Made by a program: the position numbers and the translations under genes. A stretch of DNA of 64,000 nucleotides from Xanthomonas euroxanthea (GTDB taxonomy: Bacteria > Pseudomonadota > Gammaproteobacteria > Xanthomonadales > Xanthomonadaceae): NCBI RefSeq assembly GCF_900476395.1, contig NZ_UIHB01000006.1:1-64000 (forward strand), in the 5' to 3' direction. Shown piece after piece: positions 55,366 through 64,000 of this stretch. Under the pieces are notes generated by a model. The model was not told where the DNA came from, made no database searches, and saw only the letters and a program-made list of their open reading frames with translations. Positions within the stretch are counted from its first letter, which is position 1; every line of letters begins with the position of its first letter.

Positions 55366-57105
55366 ATGAGCCAGCTCCCGTTACCGCCGCAGTCCGAGCG
55401 CCGTGCGCTGGCGATCGCCCATGCCGTGTACGAGGCCTTCGAGGACTACCACGCCCGGTTTGCCGAGATCACCGCACGCGCCAAACAGCGCTTCGAAACG
55501 CGCGACTGGAGCGGCGCACGTGATGACGCGGTGGCGCGGATCGCGCTGTACGACCAGTACATCAGCGAATGCATGCTGCGCTTGCGTGCGGTGCTGCTGG
55601 GGCAGGCGCACGATCGCGCGCTGTGGATGCGCGCACGCGTGCATTACGCCGCGCTGCTGCGCGGGCTGATCGACCAGGAGTTGTACAAGACCTTCTACAA
55701 CACCCTGACCCGGCGTTACTTCGGCACCCACGGCGTGGATGCGGAGATCGAATTCATCGCGCTGGATATCGAGCCGACCGATGCGATCACGGTGCCGGTT
55801 GCGCGGCACACCTATGCGGTCTCGCCCGGCCGGCTGACCGACATGCTGGTGTGCGTGCTCGGCGATTATTCCTTCGACGTTCCGTATGCGCATCGCACCC
55901 GCTGTGCAGCGGCGATCGCGGTGCGCCTGCTCGACGATCTCGCGCATTGGGGCGAGCACCCGGTGCGCAGCGTGGAGCTGCTGGAGACGGTGTTCTATCG
56001 CGAGCGGCGCGCCTACCTGGTCGGCCGGGTGTTCGGCGAACATCGCTTCTCGCCATGCGTCATCGCCCTGGTCAACAACGACGCCGGCCTGCGTGCCGAA
56101 GCGGTGCTGACCAAACGCAGCGACGTCGCGCAATTGTTCAGCAACTCGCGCAGTTACTTCCAGGCCGATCTGGCCACCGTCGGCGACGCGGTGGTGTTCT
56201 TGCGCAGCCTGCTTACCCACAAGCCGGTCGACGAGCTGTACACGATGCTCGGGCGCGCCAAGCAGGGCAAGACCGAACGCTATCGCACGTTTTTCAGCCA
56301 TTTCCAGGCGCATCCCTCCGAGCAGCTGGTGCATGCCGACGGCACGCCCGGCATGGTCATGGTGGTGTTTACGCTGCCCAGCTATCCGCTGGTGTTCAAG
56401 CTGATTCGCGACCGCTTCGCCTATCCCAAGACCATGAGCCGCGCGCAGGTGGAGGGCAAGTACGAGCTGGTGTTCCAGCTCGATCGCATCGGCCGCCTGC
56501 TGGACGCGCAGCCGTATCGTTTCCTGCGGTTTCCCAAATCACGTTTCTCGCCAGCGTTGCTGGACGAGCTGCAAACCAGCTGTGCGACGAGCCTGAGCGA
56601 AGATGGCCAGGACGTGCTGATCGCGCTGTGCTACGTGCAGCGCCGCCTGCGCCCGCTCAATCTCTACCTGCGCGAACAGCTGCCCGAAGCCGCGCATGCG
56701 GCCGCGCTGGACTACGGCCAGGCGATCAAGGACATGGCGCGCAACAACATCTTTCCCGGCGACATGCTGCTGAAGAACTTCGGCATCACCCGCCATCAGC
56801 GCGCGGTGTTCTACGACTACGACGAGCTGTGCCTGATCACCGAATGCACCTTCCGCGACTGGCCAACCGCCACCACCTACGAAGAACAGATGGCCGCCGA
56901 GCCCTGGTTCCATGTCGGCCCGCGCGACGTGTTTCCCGAGCGCTTCGCGCTGTTCATGGGCCTGCCGCCCTCGCAGCTGGAAGCGGTCAAGCACCTGCAC
57001 CCGGAGTTGTTCGACCCGCAATGGTGGCGCGACCTGCAAACCCGGCTGCGCGAGGATGATTATCCGGACACGCCGCCCTACGCGGACTCGCGTCGTCTGG
57101 CGTAG
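55366..57105 (+). CDS. aceK: Isocitrate dehydrogenase kinase/phosphatase
   Basis: 579 residues, the normal AceK size. The N-terminal regulatory domain (about 1-310) is followed by a kinase-like domain with the P-loop-like [28 protein letters not shown] in pieces near 326, Lys in VFKLIRD and the catalytic-loop region [18 protein letters not shown] near 464. AceK switches carbon flow between the TCA cycle and glyoxylate shunt by phosphorylating IDH. Its classical target is the dimeric IDH; here it stands next to a monomeric one. ATG 55366 matches the family start MSQLPL. Confidence 0.95.
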   Translation: MSQLPLPPQSERRALAIAHAVYEAFEDYHARFAEITARAKQRFETRDWSGARDDAVARIALYDQYISECMLRLRAVLLGQAHDRALWMRARVHYAALLRGLIDQELYKTFYNTLTRRYFGTHGVDAEIEFIALDIEPTDAITVPVARHTYAVSPGRLTDMLVCVLGDYSFDVPYAHRTRCAAAIAVRLLDDLAHWGEHPVRSVELLETVFYRERRAYLVGRVFGEHRFSPCVIALVNNDAGLRAEAVLTKRSDVAQLFSNSRSYFQADLATVGDAVVFLRSLLTHKPVDELYTMLGRAKQGKTERYRTFFSHFQAHPSEQLVHADGTPGMVMVVFTLPSYPLVFKLIRDRFAYPKTMSRAQVEGKYELVFQLDRIGRLLDAQPYRFLRFPKSRFSPALLDELQTSCATSLSEDGQDVLIALCYVQRRLRPLNLYLREQLPEAAHAAALDYGQAIKDMARNNIFPGDMLLKNFGITRHQRAVFYDYDELCLITECTFRDWPTATTYEEQMAAEPWFHVGPRDVFPERFALFMGLPPSQLEAVKHLHPELFDPQWWRDLQTRLREDDYPDTPPYADSRRLA

Positions 57106-57170
57106 CCGCCCGATGTCGACCTGCATGGCATGGGCCATGCGAAGTGCCTGCCCGTACAAACCCCGTACCC

Positions 57171-57203
57171 ACAAAAAAGCCCCGCAGTGCGGGGCTTTTT
57201 TGT
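57171..57203. terminator. Bidirectional terminator between aceK and rho
   Basis: A perfect 15-bp inverted repeat (ACAAAAAAGCCCCGC / GCGGGGCTTTTTTGT) with loop AGT. T-runs stand on both strands, so it terminates convergent aceK (plus) and rho (minus). Confidence 0.95.
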
Positions 57204-57222
57204 ATCAAGAACGCCGACCGGA

Positions 57223-59118
57223 TCAGCGCTTCATCGAACTGAAGAACTCGTCGTTGGACTTGGTGGTCTTCATCTTGTCCAGCAGGAATTCCATTGCCGC
57301 GATTTCGTCCATCGGGTGCAGCAGCTTGCGCAGGATCCAGATCTTCTGCAGCAGCTCCGGCTCGATCAGCAGATCTTCGCGACGCGTGCCCGAGCGGTTG
57401 ATGTCGATCGCCGGGTACACGCGCTTTTCGGTGATGCGACGGTTCAGGTGCACTTCGCTGTTGCCGGTGCCCTTGAACTCTTCGTAGATCACCTCGTCCA
57501 TCTTGCTGCCGGTTTCCACCAGCGCCGTGGCGATGATGGTCAGGGAGCCGCCTTCTTCGACGTTACGGGCCGCACCAAAGAAGCGCTTGGGACGGTGCAG
57601 GGCATTGGCGTCCACACCACCGGTGAGCACCTTGCCGGAGCTGGGCACCACGTTGTTGTAGGCGCGTGCCAGGCGGGTGATCGAGTCGAGCAGGATCACC
57701 ACATCCTTCTTGTGCTCGACCAGGCGCTTGGCGCGCTCGATCACCATCTCGGCAACCTGCACGTGGCGCGCGGCCGGTTCGTCGAAGGTGGAGGAGATGA
57801 CCTCGCCGCGCACGGTGCGCTGCATTTCGGTCACTTCTTCCGGGCGCTCGTCGATCAGCAGCACGATCATGTGCACTTCGGGATGATTGCTGGTGATGGC
57901 CGTGGCCACCTGCTGCATCATCATCGTCTTGCCGGCCTTGGGCGGGGAGACGATCAGCGCGCGCTGGCCCTTGCCCTGCGGCGCCATCAGATCCAGGATG
58001 CGGCCGGTGATGTCCTCGGTGGACCCATCGCCACGCTCCAGCCGGAAGCGCCGGCGTGGAAACAGCGGGGTCAGGTTCTCGAACAGCACCTTGTTCTTGC
58101 TGGCTTCCAGTGGCTCGCCATTGATGGTGTCGACGATCGACAGCGCGAAATAGCGTTCGCCGTCCTTCGGGAAGCGGATGCGGCCGGACAGGTGATCGCC
58201 GGTGCGCAGGTTGAAGCGACGGATCTGGCTGGGCGAGATATAGGTATCGTCCGGGCCGGCCAGGTAGCTGGCTTCTGCGGCACGCAGGAAGCCGAAGCCG
58301 TCGGGCAGGATTTCCAGCACACCGTCGGCGGCAACGCCCTCGCCGTGGCGGGTCAGCACCTTGAGCAGGGCAAAGATCACGTCCTGCTTGCGTGCGCGCG
58401 CCACGCCTTCCTGGATGTTGAGCTGATCGGCGATATCCAGCAGCTTCTGCGCCGGCATCCGCTTGAGATCGCTTAGCGAATAGACCGGGAAGCCTTCCGG
58501 CACCGCCGGGTGCGGGCGCGCGACGAACGGCTCGTTGCTGCCATCCGACGACGGCATGCCGCCGCCACCTTCGTTGCCGAAGCGGTCGCGCCCACGGTCA
58601 CGGCGGTTGCGGAAGCGGTCACGGCGGTTGCCCTGCTGGTTCTGGCCCTGGCCTTGCGGGTTCTGGCCGCCATTCTGGCCCTGGTCCTGGCCCTGACTTT
58701 GCGCCTGGGGCTGACCCTGGTTCTGGCCCTGGCCCCGGTGTTGTGCCTGATTCTGGTTCTGCTGCTGCTGCGCCTGATTGAAGCGCTGCTGCTGCGTCTG
58801 GCCACCCTCGCGGGAGTCGCCATGGGTGTTGTCGTTGCCCTGGTTGCCCTGGTTGCCCTGGCTGGCGCTGGGGGCGTTACCGGCGTAGGAGGCGCCATCG
58901 CCGGACGTCTGCGCCGGTGCCGGGTCGGCAGCGTGCGACGGTGCCTGCGGGGCACGGGGGGTCTCGGGTGCGGGGCTGGCGGGCAAGGGCAGGTTGGGCT
59001 GCTGCGCGCCACCATCGTCGGTGGCAGCGGCGGTCTTGCTCACGCGCGGCTTGCGCACGCGCTTCTCGACAGGAGCGTCGACGCTGCTCCCGGTATCGGA
59101 GGAAGGATGATCGGACAA
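57223..59118 (-). CDS. rho: Transcription termination factor Rho with long Q/N-rich N-terminus
   Basis: 631 residues against 419 in E. coli. The conserved core starts near 213 ([20 protein letters not shown]), with RNA-binding motifs (DGFGFLR near 273), the ATPase P-loop [12 protein letters not shown] near 390 and the Q-loop/R-loop region ([20 protein letters not shown] in pieces). The extra N-terminal part has a Lys/Arg/Pro zone (15-65), a Gln/Asn/Gly-rich stretch (87-164: 31 Gln and 12 Asn in 78 residues) and an Arg/Asp block (165-180). Its role is not known; prion-like or phase-separating behaviour is possible. The gene ends at the bidirectional terminator and lies 217 nt downstream of trxA on the same strand. 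Confidence 0.97.
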   Translation of the reverse strand: MSDHPSSDTGSSVDAPVEKRVRKPRVSKTAAATDDGGAQQPNLPLPASPAPETPRAPQAPSHAADPAPAQTSGDGASYAGNAPSASQGNQGNQGNDNTHGDSREGGQTQQQRFNQAQQQQNQNQAQHRGQGQNQGQPQAQSQGQDQGQNGGQNPQGQGQNQQGNRRDRFRNRRDRGRDRFGNEGGGGMPSSDGSNEPFVARPHPAVPEGFPVYSLSDLKRMPAQKLLDIADQLNIQEGVARARKQDVIFALLKVLTRHGEGVAADGVLEILPDGFGFLRAAEASYLAGPDDTYISPSQIRRFNLRTGDHLSGRIRFPKDGERYFALSIVDTINGEPLEASKNKVLFENLTPLFPRRRFRLERGDGSTEDITGRILDLMAPQGKGQRALIVSPPKAGKTMMMQQVATAITSNHPEVHMIVLLIDERPEEVTEMQRTVRGEVISSTFDEPAARHVQVAEMVIERAKRLVEHKKDVVILLDSITRLARAYNNVVPSSGKVLTGGVDANALHRPKRFFGAARNVEEGGSLTIIATALVETGSKMDEVIYEEFKGTGNSEVHLNRRITEKRVYPAIDINRSGTRREDLLIEPELLQKIWILRKLLHPMDEIAAMEFLLDKMKTTKSNDEFFSSMKR

Positions 59119-59335
59119 GTGCGTGATTCCTCGCTAAGAGTGCGAGCGCCCGGCTGGGGGGCGAACTTTAGGTGATGGGAGTCTAGAAGAGGTTTCTAGA
59201 GGGGTACGTCGGCGCACGAACGTGCTCCGGATCAACTGACACTATCACCGCTGCGCGCAACCGCGCAAGCGCCTGCCTCAGCAGGATTTAACTGCTGGCG
59301 CATCACGGGGCGCCCATCGCTGGACGCCCACTCGC

Positions 59336-59677
59336 TCAGGCGGCCGCGCCGCCCAGGGTCTTGTCGATCATCTGGGTCAGCTGGCCCTTGCCAACCGCAC
59401 CGATCTGGGTGGCCTGCACCTGCCCGTCCTTGAACAGCAACAGCATCGGGATCGAGCGCACGTGGTACTTGATGGCCAGGGCGCGGTTCTGATCCACATT
59501 GACCTTGGCAACCTTCAGTCTGCCCTGGTATGTATCGGCCAGATCGTCCAGCACCGGGGCGATCATCTTGCAGGGTCCGCACCACTCGGCCCAGAAATCC
59601 ACCAGTACCGGTTCGCCGGATTGCAGTACAGCTGTATCGAAGTCGGCATCGCCGACATGTTGAACCTTGTCGCTCAC
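59336..59677 (-). CDS. trxA: Thioredoxin 1
   Basis: 113 residues with the redox centre [13 protein letters not shown] (Cys33, Cys36), cis-Pro in [12 protein letters not shown] and the usual thioredoxin length. It reduces disulphides of cytoplasmic proteins. The start is GTG 59677 with AGGAGA 8 nt upstream; the frame is open further to 59698. It is divergent from rhlB and upstream of rho, the same rhlB-trxA-rho order as in E. coli. Confidence 0.97.
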   Translation of the reverse strand: MSDKVQHVGDADFDTAVLQSGEPVLVDFWAEWCGPCKMIAPVLDDLADTYQGRLKVAKVNVDQNRALAIKYHVRSIPMLLLFKDGQVQATQIGAVGKGQLTQMIDKTLGGAAA

Positions 59678-59875
59678 GTTGGGTCTCCTGGAAACCAAAA
59701 CGGCCCGCCCGAACGGGCAGGCCGCTACATTGCGTTAAACTGGGGCATTGCGCGACTGAATCAAGTGTCAGTCCTGAAGCCGCGCTGTCCGCCACAACAG
59801 CCGCAGTTTGCGACGCTGTCGGCATCGATGCAAGCCGCGCCCGGGCTGCCCAGGGCGCCTCACGAAGACGGAATA

Positions 59876-61594
59876 ATGAGCGACAAACCGCTGACCGATT
59901 TGACTTTTTCCACGTTCGACCTGCATCCGGCGCTGATCACCGGGCTGGAGAGCGCCGGGTTCACCCGCTGTACCCCGATCCAGGCGCTGACCCTGCCGGT
60001 CGCGCTGCCGGGCGGCGATGTCGCCGGCCAGGCCCAGACCGGCACCGGCAAGACCCTGGCGTTCCTGGTGGCAGTGATGAACCGCCTGCTGATCCGCCCG
60101 GCGCTGGCCGACCGCAAGCCGGAAGACCCGCGCGCGCTGATCCTGGCGCCCACCCGCGAGCTGGCGATCCAGATCCACAAGGATGCGGTCAAGTTCGGCG
60201 CCGACCTGGGCCTGCGCTTTGCACTGGTCTACGGCGGGGTGGACTACGACAAGCAGCGCGAGCTGCTGCAGCAGGGCGTGGACGTGATCATCGCCACCCC
60301 GGGCCGGCTGATCGACTACGTCAAGCAGCACAAGGTGGTCTCGCTGCACGCCTGCGAGATCTGCGTGCTGGACGAAGCCGACCGCATGTTCGACCTGGGC
60401 TTCATCAAGGACATCCGCTTCCTGCTGCGGCGCATGCCCGAGCGCGGCACCCGGCAGACCCTGCTGTTCTCGGCCACGCTTAGCCATCGCGTGCTCGAGC
60501 TCGCCTACGAGCACATGAACGAGCCGGAAAAGCTGGTGGTCGAAACCGAGACCATCACCGCCGCACGGGTGCGCCAGCGCATCTATTTCCCGTCCGACGA
60601 AGAAAAGCAGACCTTGCTGCTGGGCTTGCTGTCGCGTAGCGAAGGCGCGCGCACCATGGTGTTCGTCAATACCAAGGCGTTCGTCGAGCGCGTGGCGCGC
60701 ACGCTGGAGCGGCATGGCTACCGGGTCGGCGTGTTGTCGGGCGATGTGCCGCAGAAGAAGCGCGAGTCGCTGCTCAACCGCTTCCAGAAGGGCCAGCTCG
60801 AGATCCTGGTCGCCACCGACGTGGCTGCGCGCGGCCTGCACATCGATGGCGTCAAGTACGTCTACAACTACGACCTGCCGTTCGATGCGGAAGATTACGT
60901 GCACCGCATCGGCCGCACCGCGCGGCTGGGCGAAGAAGGCGATGCGATCAGCTTCGCCTGCGAGCGCTATGCGATGAGCCTGCCGGACATCGAGGCCTAT
61001 ATCGAGCAGAAGATCCCGGTCGAGCCGGTGACCGCCGAGCTGCTGACGCCGCTGCCGCGCACCGCGCGCGCGCCGGTGGAAGGCGAGGAGGCCGATGACG
61101 ACGCTGGCGACAGCGTGGGTACGATCTTCCGCGAGGCGCGCGAGCAGCGGGCCGCCGAAGAGCAGCGTCGCGGCGGTGGTCGCAGCGGCCCGGGTGGCGC
61201 AGCGCGCAGCGGCAGTGGCGGCGGTCGTCGCGACGGCGGCAGTGCCGATGGCAAGCCGCGTCCGCGTCGCAAGCCGCGTGTGGAGGGCGAAGCTCCGGCA
61301 GCGGCAGCGCCGGCCGAAACGCCGGTGGTTGCTGCGGCGTCGGTCGAGGCGCCTTCCACCATCGTGGCCGATGCCGAGCGCGCACCACGCAAGCGGCGCC
61401 GTCGTCGCAACGGCCGTCCGGTCGAAGGTGCCGAGCCGGCAGTGGCCTCCACACCGGTCGCCGCACCTGCCGCACCGCGCAAGCCCACCCAGGTGGTCGC
61501 CAAGCCGGTGCGCAGCGCCGCCAAGCCGTCCGGCAGCCCATCGCTGTTGAGCCGCATCGGCCGTCGCCTGCGCTCGCTGGTGTCCGGCAACTGA
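59876..61594 (+). CDS. rhlB: ATP-dependent RNA helicase RhlB
   Basis: 572 residues, of which about 385 form a DEAD-box helicase. Motifs: Q motif near 35 ([13 protein letters not shown]), I AQTGTGKT near 53, Ia [17 protein letters not shown] near 166 (VLDEADRMF), III SAT near 200, and [12 protein letters not shown] near 342. It works with RNase E in the degradosome. The remaining about 185 residues are a disordered Arg/Gly/Ala/Pro tail with basic repeats ([21 protein letters not shown]). E. coli RhlB is only 421 residues, so the tail is long. It is divergent from trxA. Confidence 0.96.
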   Translation: MSDKPLTDLTFSTFDLHPALITGLESAGFTRCTPIQALTLPVALPGGDVAGQAQTGTGKTLAFLVAVMNRLLIRPALADRKPEDPRALILAPTRELAIQIHKDAVKFGADLGLRFALVYGGVDYDKQRELLQQGVDVIIATPGRLIDYVKQHKVVSLHACEICVLDEADRMFDLGFIKDIRFLLRRMPERGTRQTLLFSATLSHRVLELAYEHMNEPEKLVVETETITAARVRQRIYFPSDEEKQTLLLGLLSRSEGARTMVFVNTKAFVERVARTLERHGYRVGVLSGDVPQKKRESLLNRFQKGQLEILVATDVAARGLHIDGVKYVYNYDLPFDAEDYVHRIGRTARLGEEGDAISFACERYAMSLPDIEAYIEQKIPVEPVTAELLTPLPRTARAPVEGEEADDDAGDSVGTIFREAREQRAAEEQRRGGGRSGPGGAARSGSGGGRRDGGSADGKPRPRRKPRVEGEAPAAAAPAETPVVAAASVEAPSTIVADAERAPRKRRRRRNGRPVEGAEPAVASTPVAAPAAPRKPTQVVAKPVRSAAKPSGSPSLLSRIGRRLRSLVSGN

Positions 61595-61669
61595 TCGCCT
61601 GCGGCCTGCGTCGCATTGCCGGGCTCCGGCGATGCGACGCAAGCGCTGGCGCTCCGGCATAATCGCTGA

Positions 61670-62356
61670 ATGACCGTTCTGCGTTTCGACAACGTCAGCA
61701 AGCACTACGCCGGTGGCCACCAGGCGCTGACCGATGTCAGCTTCGAAGTGGCCGATGGCGAGATGCTGTTCGTGACCGGCCATTCCGGCGCCGGCAAAAG
61801 CACCCTGCTCAAATTGATCCATCTCAGCGAGCGGCCCAGCCAGGGCACGGTGCTGCTGGGCGAGCGCAACCTGCTCAAGGTACGCGGCCGGCAGATTCCG
61901 CTGCATCGTCGTCAGGTGGGTGCGGTCTACCAGGACCATCGCCTGCTCAACGACCGCAGCATCGCCGAGAACGTGGCCTTGCCGTTGATCCTGCGCGGCA
62001 CCCGCCGTGCCGAGATCGGCAAGCGCGTGCGTTCGGCGTTGGAGCGGATCGGGCTGGCCCATCGCGAGAAGGCGCTGCCGTCGCAGTTGTCGGCCGGCGA
62101 GCAGCAACGCGTGGGCATTGCCCGCGCCATCGTCGGCGAGCCGCGCCTGCTGGTGGCCGATGAGCCCACCGGCAATCTCGACCCGGCACTGGCTGCCGAA
62201 ATCATGCAGTTGTTCGCCGAGCTGCCGGCACGCGGTACCAGCGTGCTGGTGGTCAGTCACGATCTGGCCCTGCTCAAGCAGATGCGCAAGCGCGTGCTGA
62301 TCCTGGACCACGGCCGGCTGGTCGACGACATCTCGCCGCAGGATCTGGCCGAATGA
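61670..62356 (+). CDS. ftsE: Cell division ATP-binding protein FtsE
   Basis: 228 residues with a complete ABC ATPase set: Walker A GHSGAGKST near 38-46, Q-loop YQDHRLL near 87, signature LSAGEQQRVGIARA near 140 and Walker B LLVADEPTGNLDP near 160. FtsEX couples ATP hydrolysis to murein-hydrolase activation at the septum. The final ATGA overlaps the ftsX start by 4 nt. The gene begins 75 nt after rhlB. Confidence 0.98.
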   Translation: MTVLRFDNVSKHYAGGHQALTDVSFEVADGEMLFVTGHSGAGKSTLLKLIHLSERPSQGTVLLGERNLLKVRGRQIPLHRRQVGAVYQDHRLLNDRSIAENVALPLILRGTRRAEIGKRVRSALERIGLAHREKALPSQLSAGEQQRVGIARAIVGEPRLLVADEPTGNLDPALAAEIMQLFAELPARGTSVLVVSHDLALLKQMRKRVLILDHGRLVDDISPQDLAE

Positions 62357-63303
62357 GCAAGCCCGCCAATACCGAAGCCGTCGCCCCCTCGCGGTTCGGC
62401 GTGTGGATCGACCACCATCTGCACAGCATCGCCTTCAGCCTGGGGCGGGCCATGCGCAAGCCCTGGGCTACCTTGCTGACCATCGTGGTGATGGCGCTGG
62501 CGCTGGCCTTGCCGCTGGGGTTGTCGATCGCGCTGGACAACGTCAAGTTGCTGGCCGGCAGCGTGCAGCAGTCGCGCGAGATCAATCTGTTCCTGAAGGT
62601 CGAGATCGGTGCCGAGGCCGCGCAGGCGCTGGCCGGTGAACTGCGTGGCCGCCCGGACGTTGCCCAGGTCACGTTGCGCACGCCGGCGCAGGGGCTGGCC
62701 GAGCTGCGCGAGAGCGCCAAGCTCGACGAGGCGATCGACGCACTCGGCGACAACCCGCTGCCCACGCTGTTGATCGTCACGCCCACCGAGACGGCCGACG
62801 ATGCGCAACTGGCCGGCGCACTGCAGGCCTTGCCGCAGGCCGACCAGGTGCAGCACGACGCGCTGTGGCGCAAGCGCCTGGATGGCTGGCTGCATTTCGG
62901 CGAGCGGCTGGTGCAGGTGCTGTCGGCACTGCTGGGGATCGGCGCGGTGCTGGTGGTCGGCAATACGGTGCGGCTGGATATCCAGTCGCGGCGCGAGGAA
63001 ATCGGCGTGCTGCAGTTGCTGGGCGCCAGCGATGGCTTCATCCGGCGCCCGTTCCTGTATCTGGGTGCCTGGTACGGGCTCGGTGCCGGCGCCGTGGCGC
63101 TGGCGCTGATCGCCGCCTCCGGGCTGGCGCTGCGCGCGCCGTTGGCGAGCCTGGCCGACAGTTACGGCAGCTCCTTTACCCTGCACGGGCTGGATCTGCT
63201 GCATTCTGCGATGGTGCTGGTCGGCACCCTGGTCCTGGGCTGGCTGGGCGCCTGGCTGGTCACCGGTCATTTCCTTCGCCAGACCCGTCCCACCGAGACC
63301 TGA
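62353..63303 (+). CDS. ftsX: Cell division protein FtsX
   Basis: 316 residues of the FtsX family: a cytoplasmic N-terminus of about 45 residues, a first transmembrane helix (about 46-65), a large periplasmic loop (about 70-185) and three further helices towards the C-terminus. LLGASDGFIRRPFLYLGAWYGLGAG in pieces contains the FtsX signature. It is the membrane half of FtsEX. It overlaps ftsE by 4 nt, and the response regulator follows after 8 nt. Confidence 0.97.
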   Translation: MSKPANTEAVAPSRFGVWIDHHLHSIAFSLGRAMRKPWATLLTIVVMALALALPLGLSIALDNVKLLAGSVQQSREINLFLKVEIGAEAAQALAGELRGRPDVAQVTLRTPAQGLAELRESAKLDEAIDALGDNPLPTLLIVTPTETADDAQLAGALQALPQADQVQHDALWRKRLDGWLHFGERLVQVLSALLGIGAVLVVGNTVRLDIQSRREEIGVLQLLGASDGFIRRPFLYLGAWYGLGAGAVALALIAASGLALRAPLASLADSYGSSFTLHGLDLLHSAMVLVGTLVLGWLGAWLVTGHFLRQTRPTET

Positions 63304-63311
63304 GGCCTGCC

Positions 63312-64000
63312 ATGCATCCACCAGATCTCAAGCATCTGATCAGCGACGCGCCGCGCGTGATGGTGGTCGATGGCTCCAAGCTGGTGCGCAAGTTGATCGC
63401 CGATGTGCTGCAGCGCGACCTGCCCAACGTGCAGGTGATCGGCTGCTCCAGCATCGCCGAAGCGCGCCAGGCGCTGGAAGCCGGTGCGGTGGATCTGGTC
63501 ACTACCTCGCTGTCGCTGCCCGACGGTGACGGCCTGACACTGGCGCGCAGCGTGCGCGAGGCGGCCGGCCAGGCCTATGTGCCGGTGATCGTGGTCTCCG
63601 GCGATGCGCAGCAGCATCTGGTGGAGCGTCGCTTCACCGAGTACGTCACCGACTACTTCGACAAGGCGCTGGGCCACGAAGCCCTGGCGACCTTCATCCG
63701 CGGCTATGTGCAGCCCGAGCCGGTGGTCGGCGCGACCGTGCTGTACATCGAGGACAGCCGGGTGGTGGCCGAGGCGACCAAGCGCATGCTCGAGCGGCAG
63801 AGCCTGAAGGTCATCCACGTACTCACCGCCGAGGACGCCTTTGCGCTGCTGACCGCCGAATCGCTGGGCCGCACCGAACGCCGCATCGACGTGGTGCTGA
63901 CCGACGTCACCCTGAAGGGCGAGCTCAACGGCCGTGACGTGGTCGAGCGCATCCGCATCGATTTCGCCTACGGCAAGCGCCGCCTGCCGGTGCTGGTGAT
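63312..64000 (+). CDS. Response regulator with tandem receiver domains (5' part)
   Basis: At least 229 residues; the gene runs out of the window. Receiver 1 (about 13-130) has VMVVDGSKLVRK, where the second acidic residue is Gly21, and VTTSLSLPDGDG, where the phospho-acceptor position is Ser66 instead of Asp. The Lys118 is kept (FDKAL). Receiver 2 (about 143-230 onward) has VLYIEDSRVV with Glu147-Asp148 and acceptor Asp198 (LTDVTLKGELNG). The missing part probably carries an output domain such as GGDEF, unknown here. The start is ATG 63312, 8 nt after ftsX. Confidence 0.9.
   Translation, partial: MHPPDLKHLISDAPRVMVVDGSKLVRKLIADVLQRDLPNVQVIGCSSIAEARQALEAGAVDLVTTSLSLPDGDGLTLARSVREAAGQAYVPVIVVSGDAQQHLVERRFTEYVTDYFDKALGHEALATFIRGYVQPEPVVGATVLYIEDSRVVAEATKRMLERQSLKVIHVLTAEDAFALLTAESLGRTERRIDVVLTDVTLKGELNGRDVVERIRIDFAYGKRRLPVLV

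Overview
The window is a GC-rich, gene-dense stretch of chromosome from a gammaproteobacterium. It looks like Xanthomonas or a close relative. The clues are the aa3 oxidase gene order, a 1066-residue PutA without an E. coli-type N-terminal DNA-binding domain, monomeric isocitrate dehydrogenase next to aceK, a Rho with a very long Gln/Asn-rich N-terminus, and families of short intergenic repeats. The genus is inferred from gene content and order; no search was possible. There is no transposase, integrase, CRISPR array, phage gene or tRNA, so this is mostly core chromosome with some lineage-specific intergenic DNA.

Layout. 1-271: end of a ribosomal RNA operon (5S rRNA and terminator). 272-1051: gene-free, with two small tandem repeats. 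1052-4252: putA (minus). 4542-13046: an aa3-type cytochrome c oxidase locus (DUF2244 gene, ctaC, ctaD, a 56-residue protein, ctaG, ctaE, a twin-TM protein on the other strand, SURF1, a degenerate SCO-like protein, ctaA, ctaB). It supplies the structural subunits, copper delivery and heme A synthesis. 13247-20301 (minus): a thioredoxin-like lipoprotein, an SBF-type transporter, dnaG, a YihY/BrkB membrane protein, yqeY and rpsU. 20581-22099: tsaD and folB, separated by a perfect 28-bp inverted repeat built from GGGAATC heptamers. 22330-27324: a GH3 glycosidase, a secreted sugar dehydrogenase and two stress-type small proteins.

27413-34363 holds a group of peptidoglycan and murein-peptide genes: an APC permease, an L,D-transpeptidase, an L-Ala-D/L-Glu-type epimerase and an NlpC/P60 hydrolase on minus, and a divergent AmiD-like amidase lipoprotein and a VanX/DdpX-like D-Ala-D-Ala dipeptidase on plus. 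Several overlap by 4 nt. Together they could release, trim, epimerise and take up wall peptides. 34441-40252: small, mostly secreted or hypothetical proteins (CPXCG protein, two EF-hand proteins, a HAD hydrolase, two unknowns) and a DUF1338 (HglS-like) enzyme. 40253-41034 is gene-free and carries two copies of a dispersed palindromic repeat that also occurs at 29741-29848.

41035-48904 (minus): an mdtABC-type RND efflux operon without an outer-membrane channel gene. 49161-52477: M20 amidohydrolase, queF, a LysM protein and a lipoprotein. 52865-57105: monomeric icd and aceK. 57223-61594: rho, trxA and divergent rhlB, the RNA-processing/termination neighbourhood also known from enterobacteria. 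61670-63303: ftsE-ftsX. The window ends inside a response regulator with two receiver domains, the first of which lacks its phospho-acceptor Asp.

The most unusual items are the prion-like N-terminus of Rho, the heptamer and approximately 108-bp palindromic repeat families, the AceK/monomeric IDH pairing, the pseudo-receiver, and the degenerate SCO-like protein of the oxidase locus.
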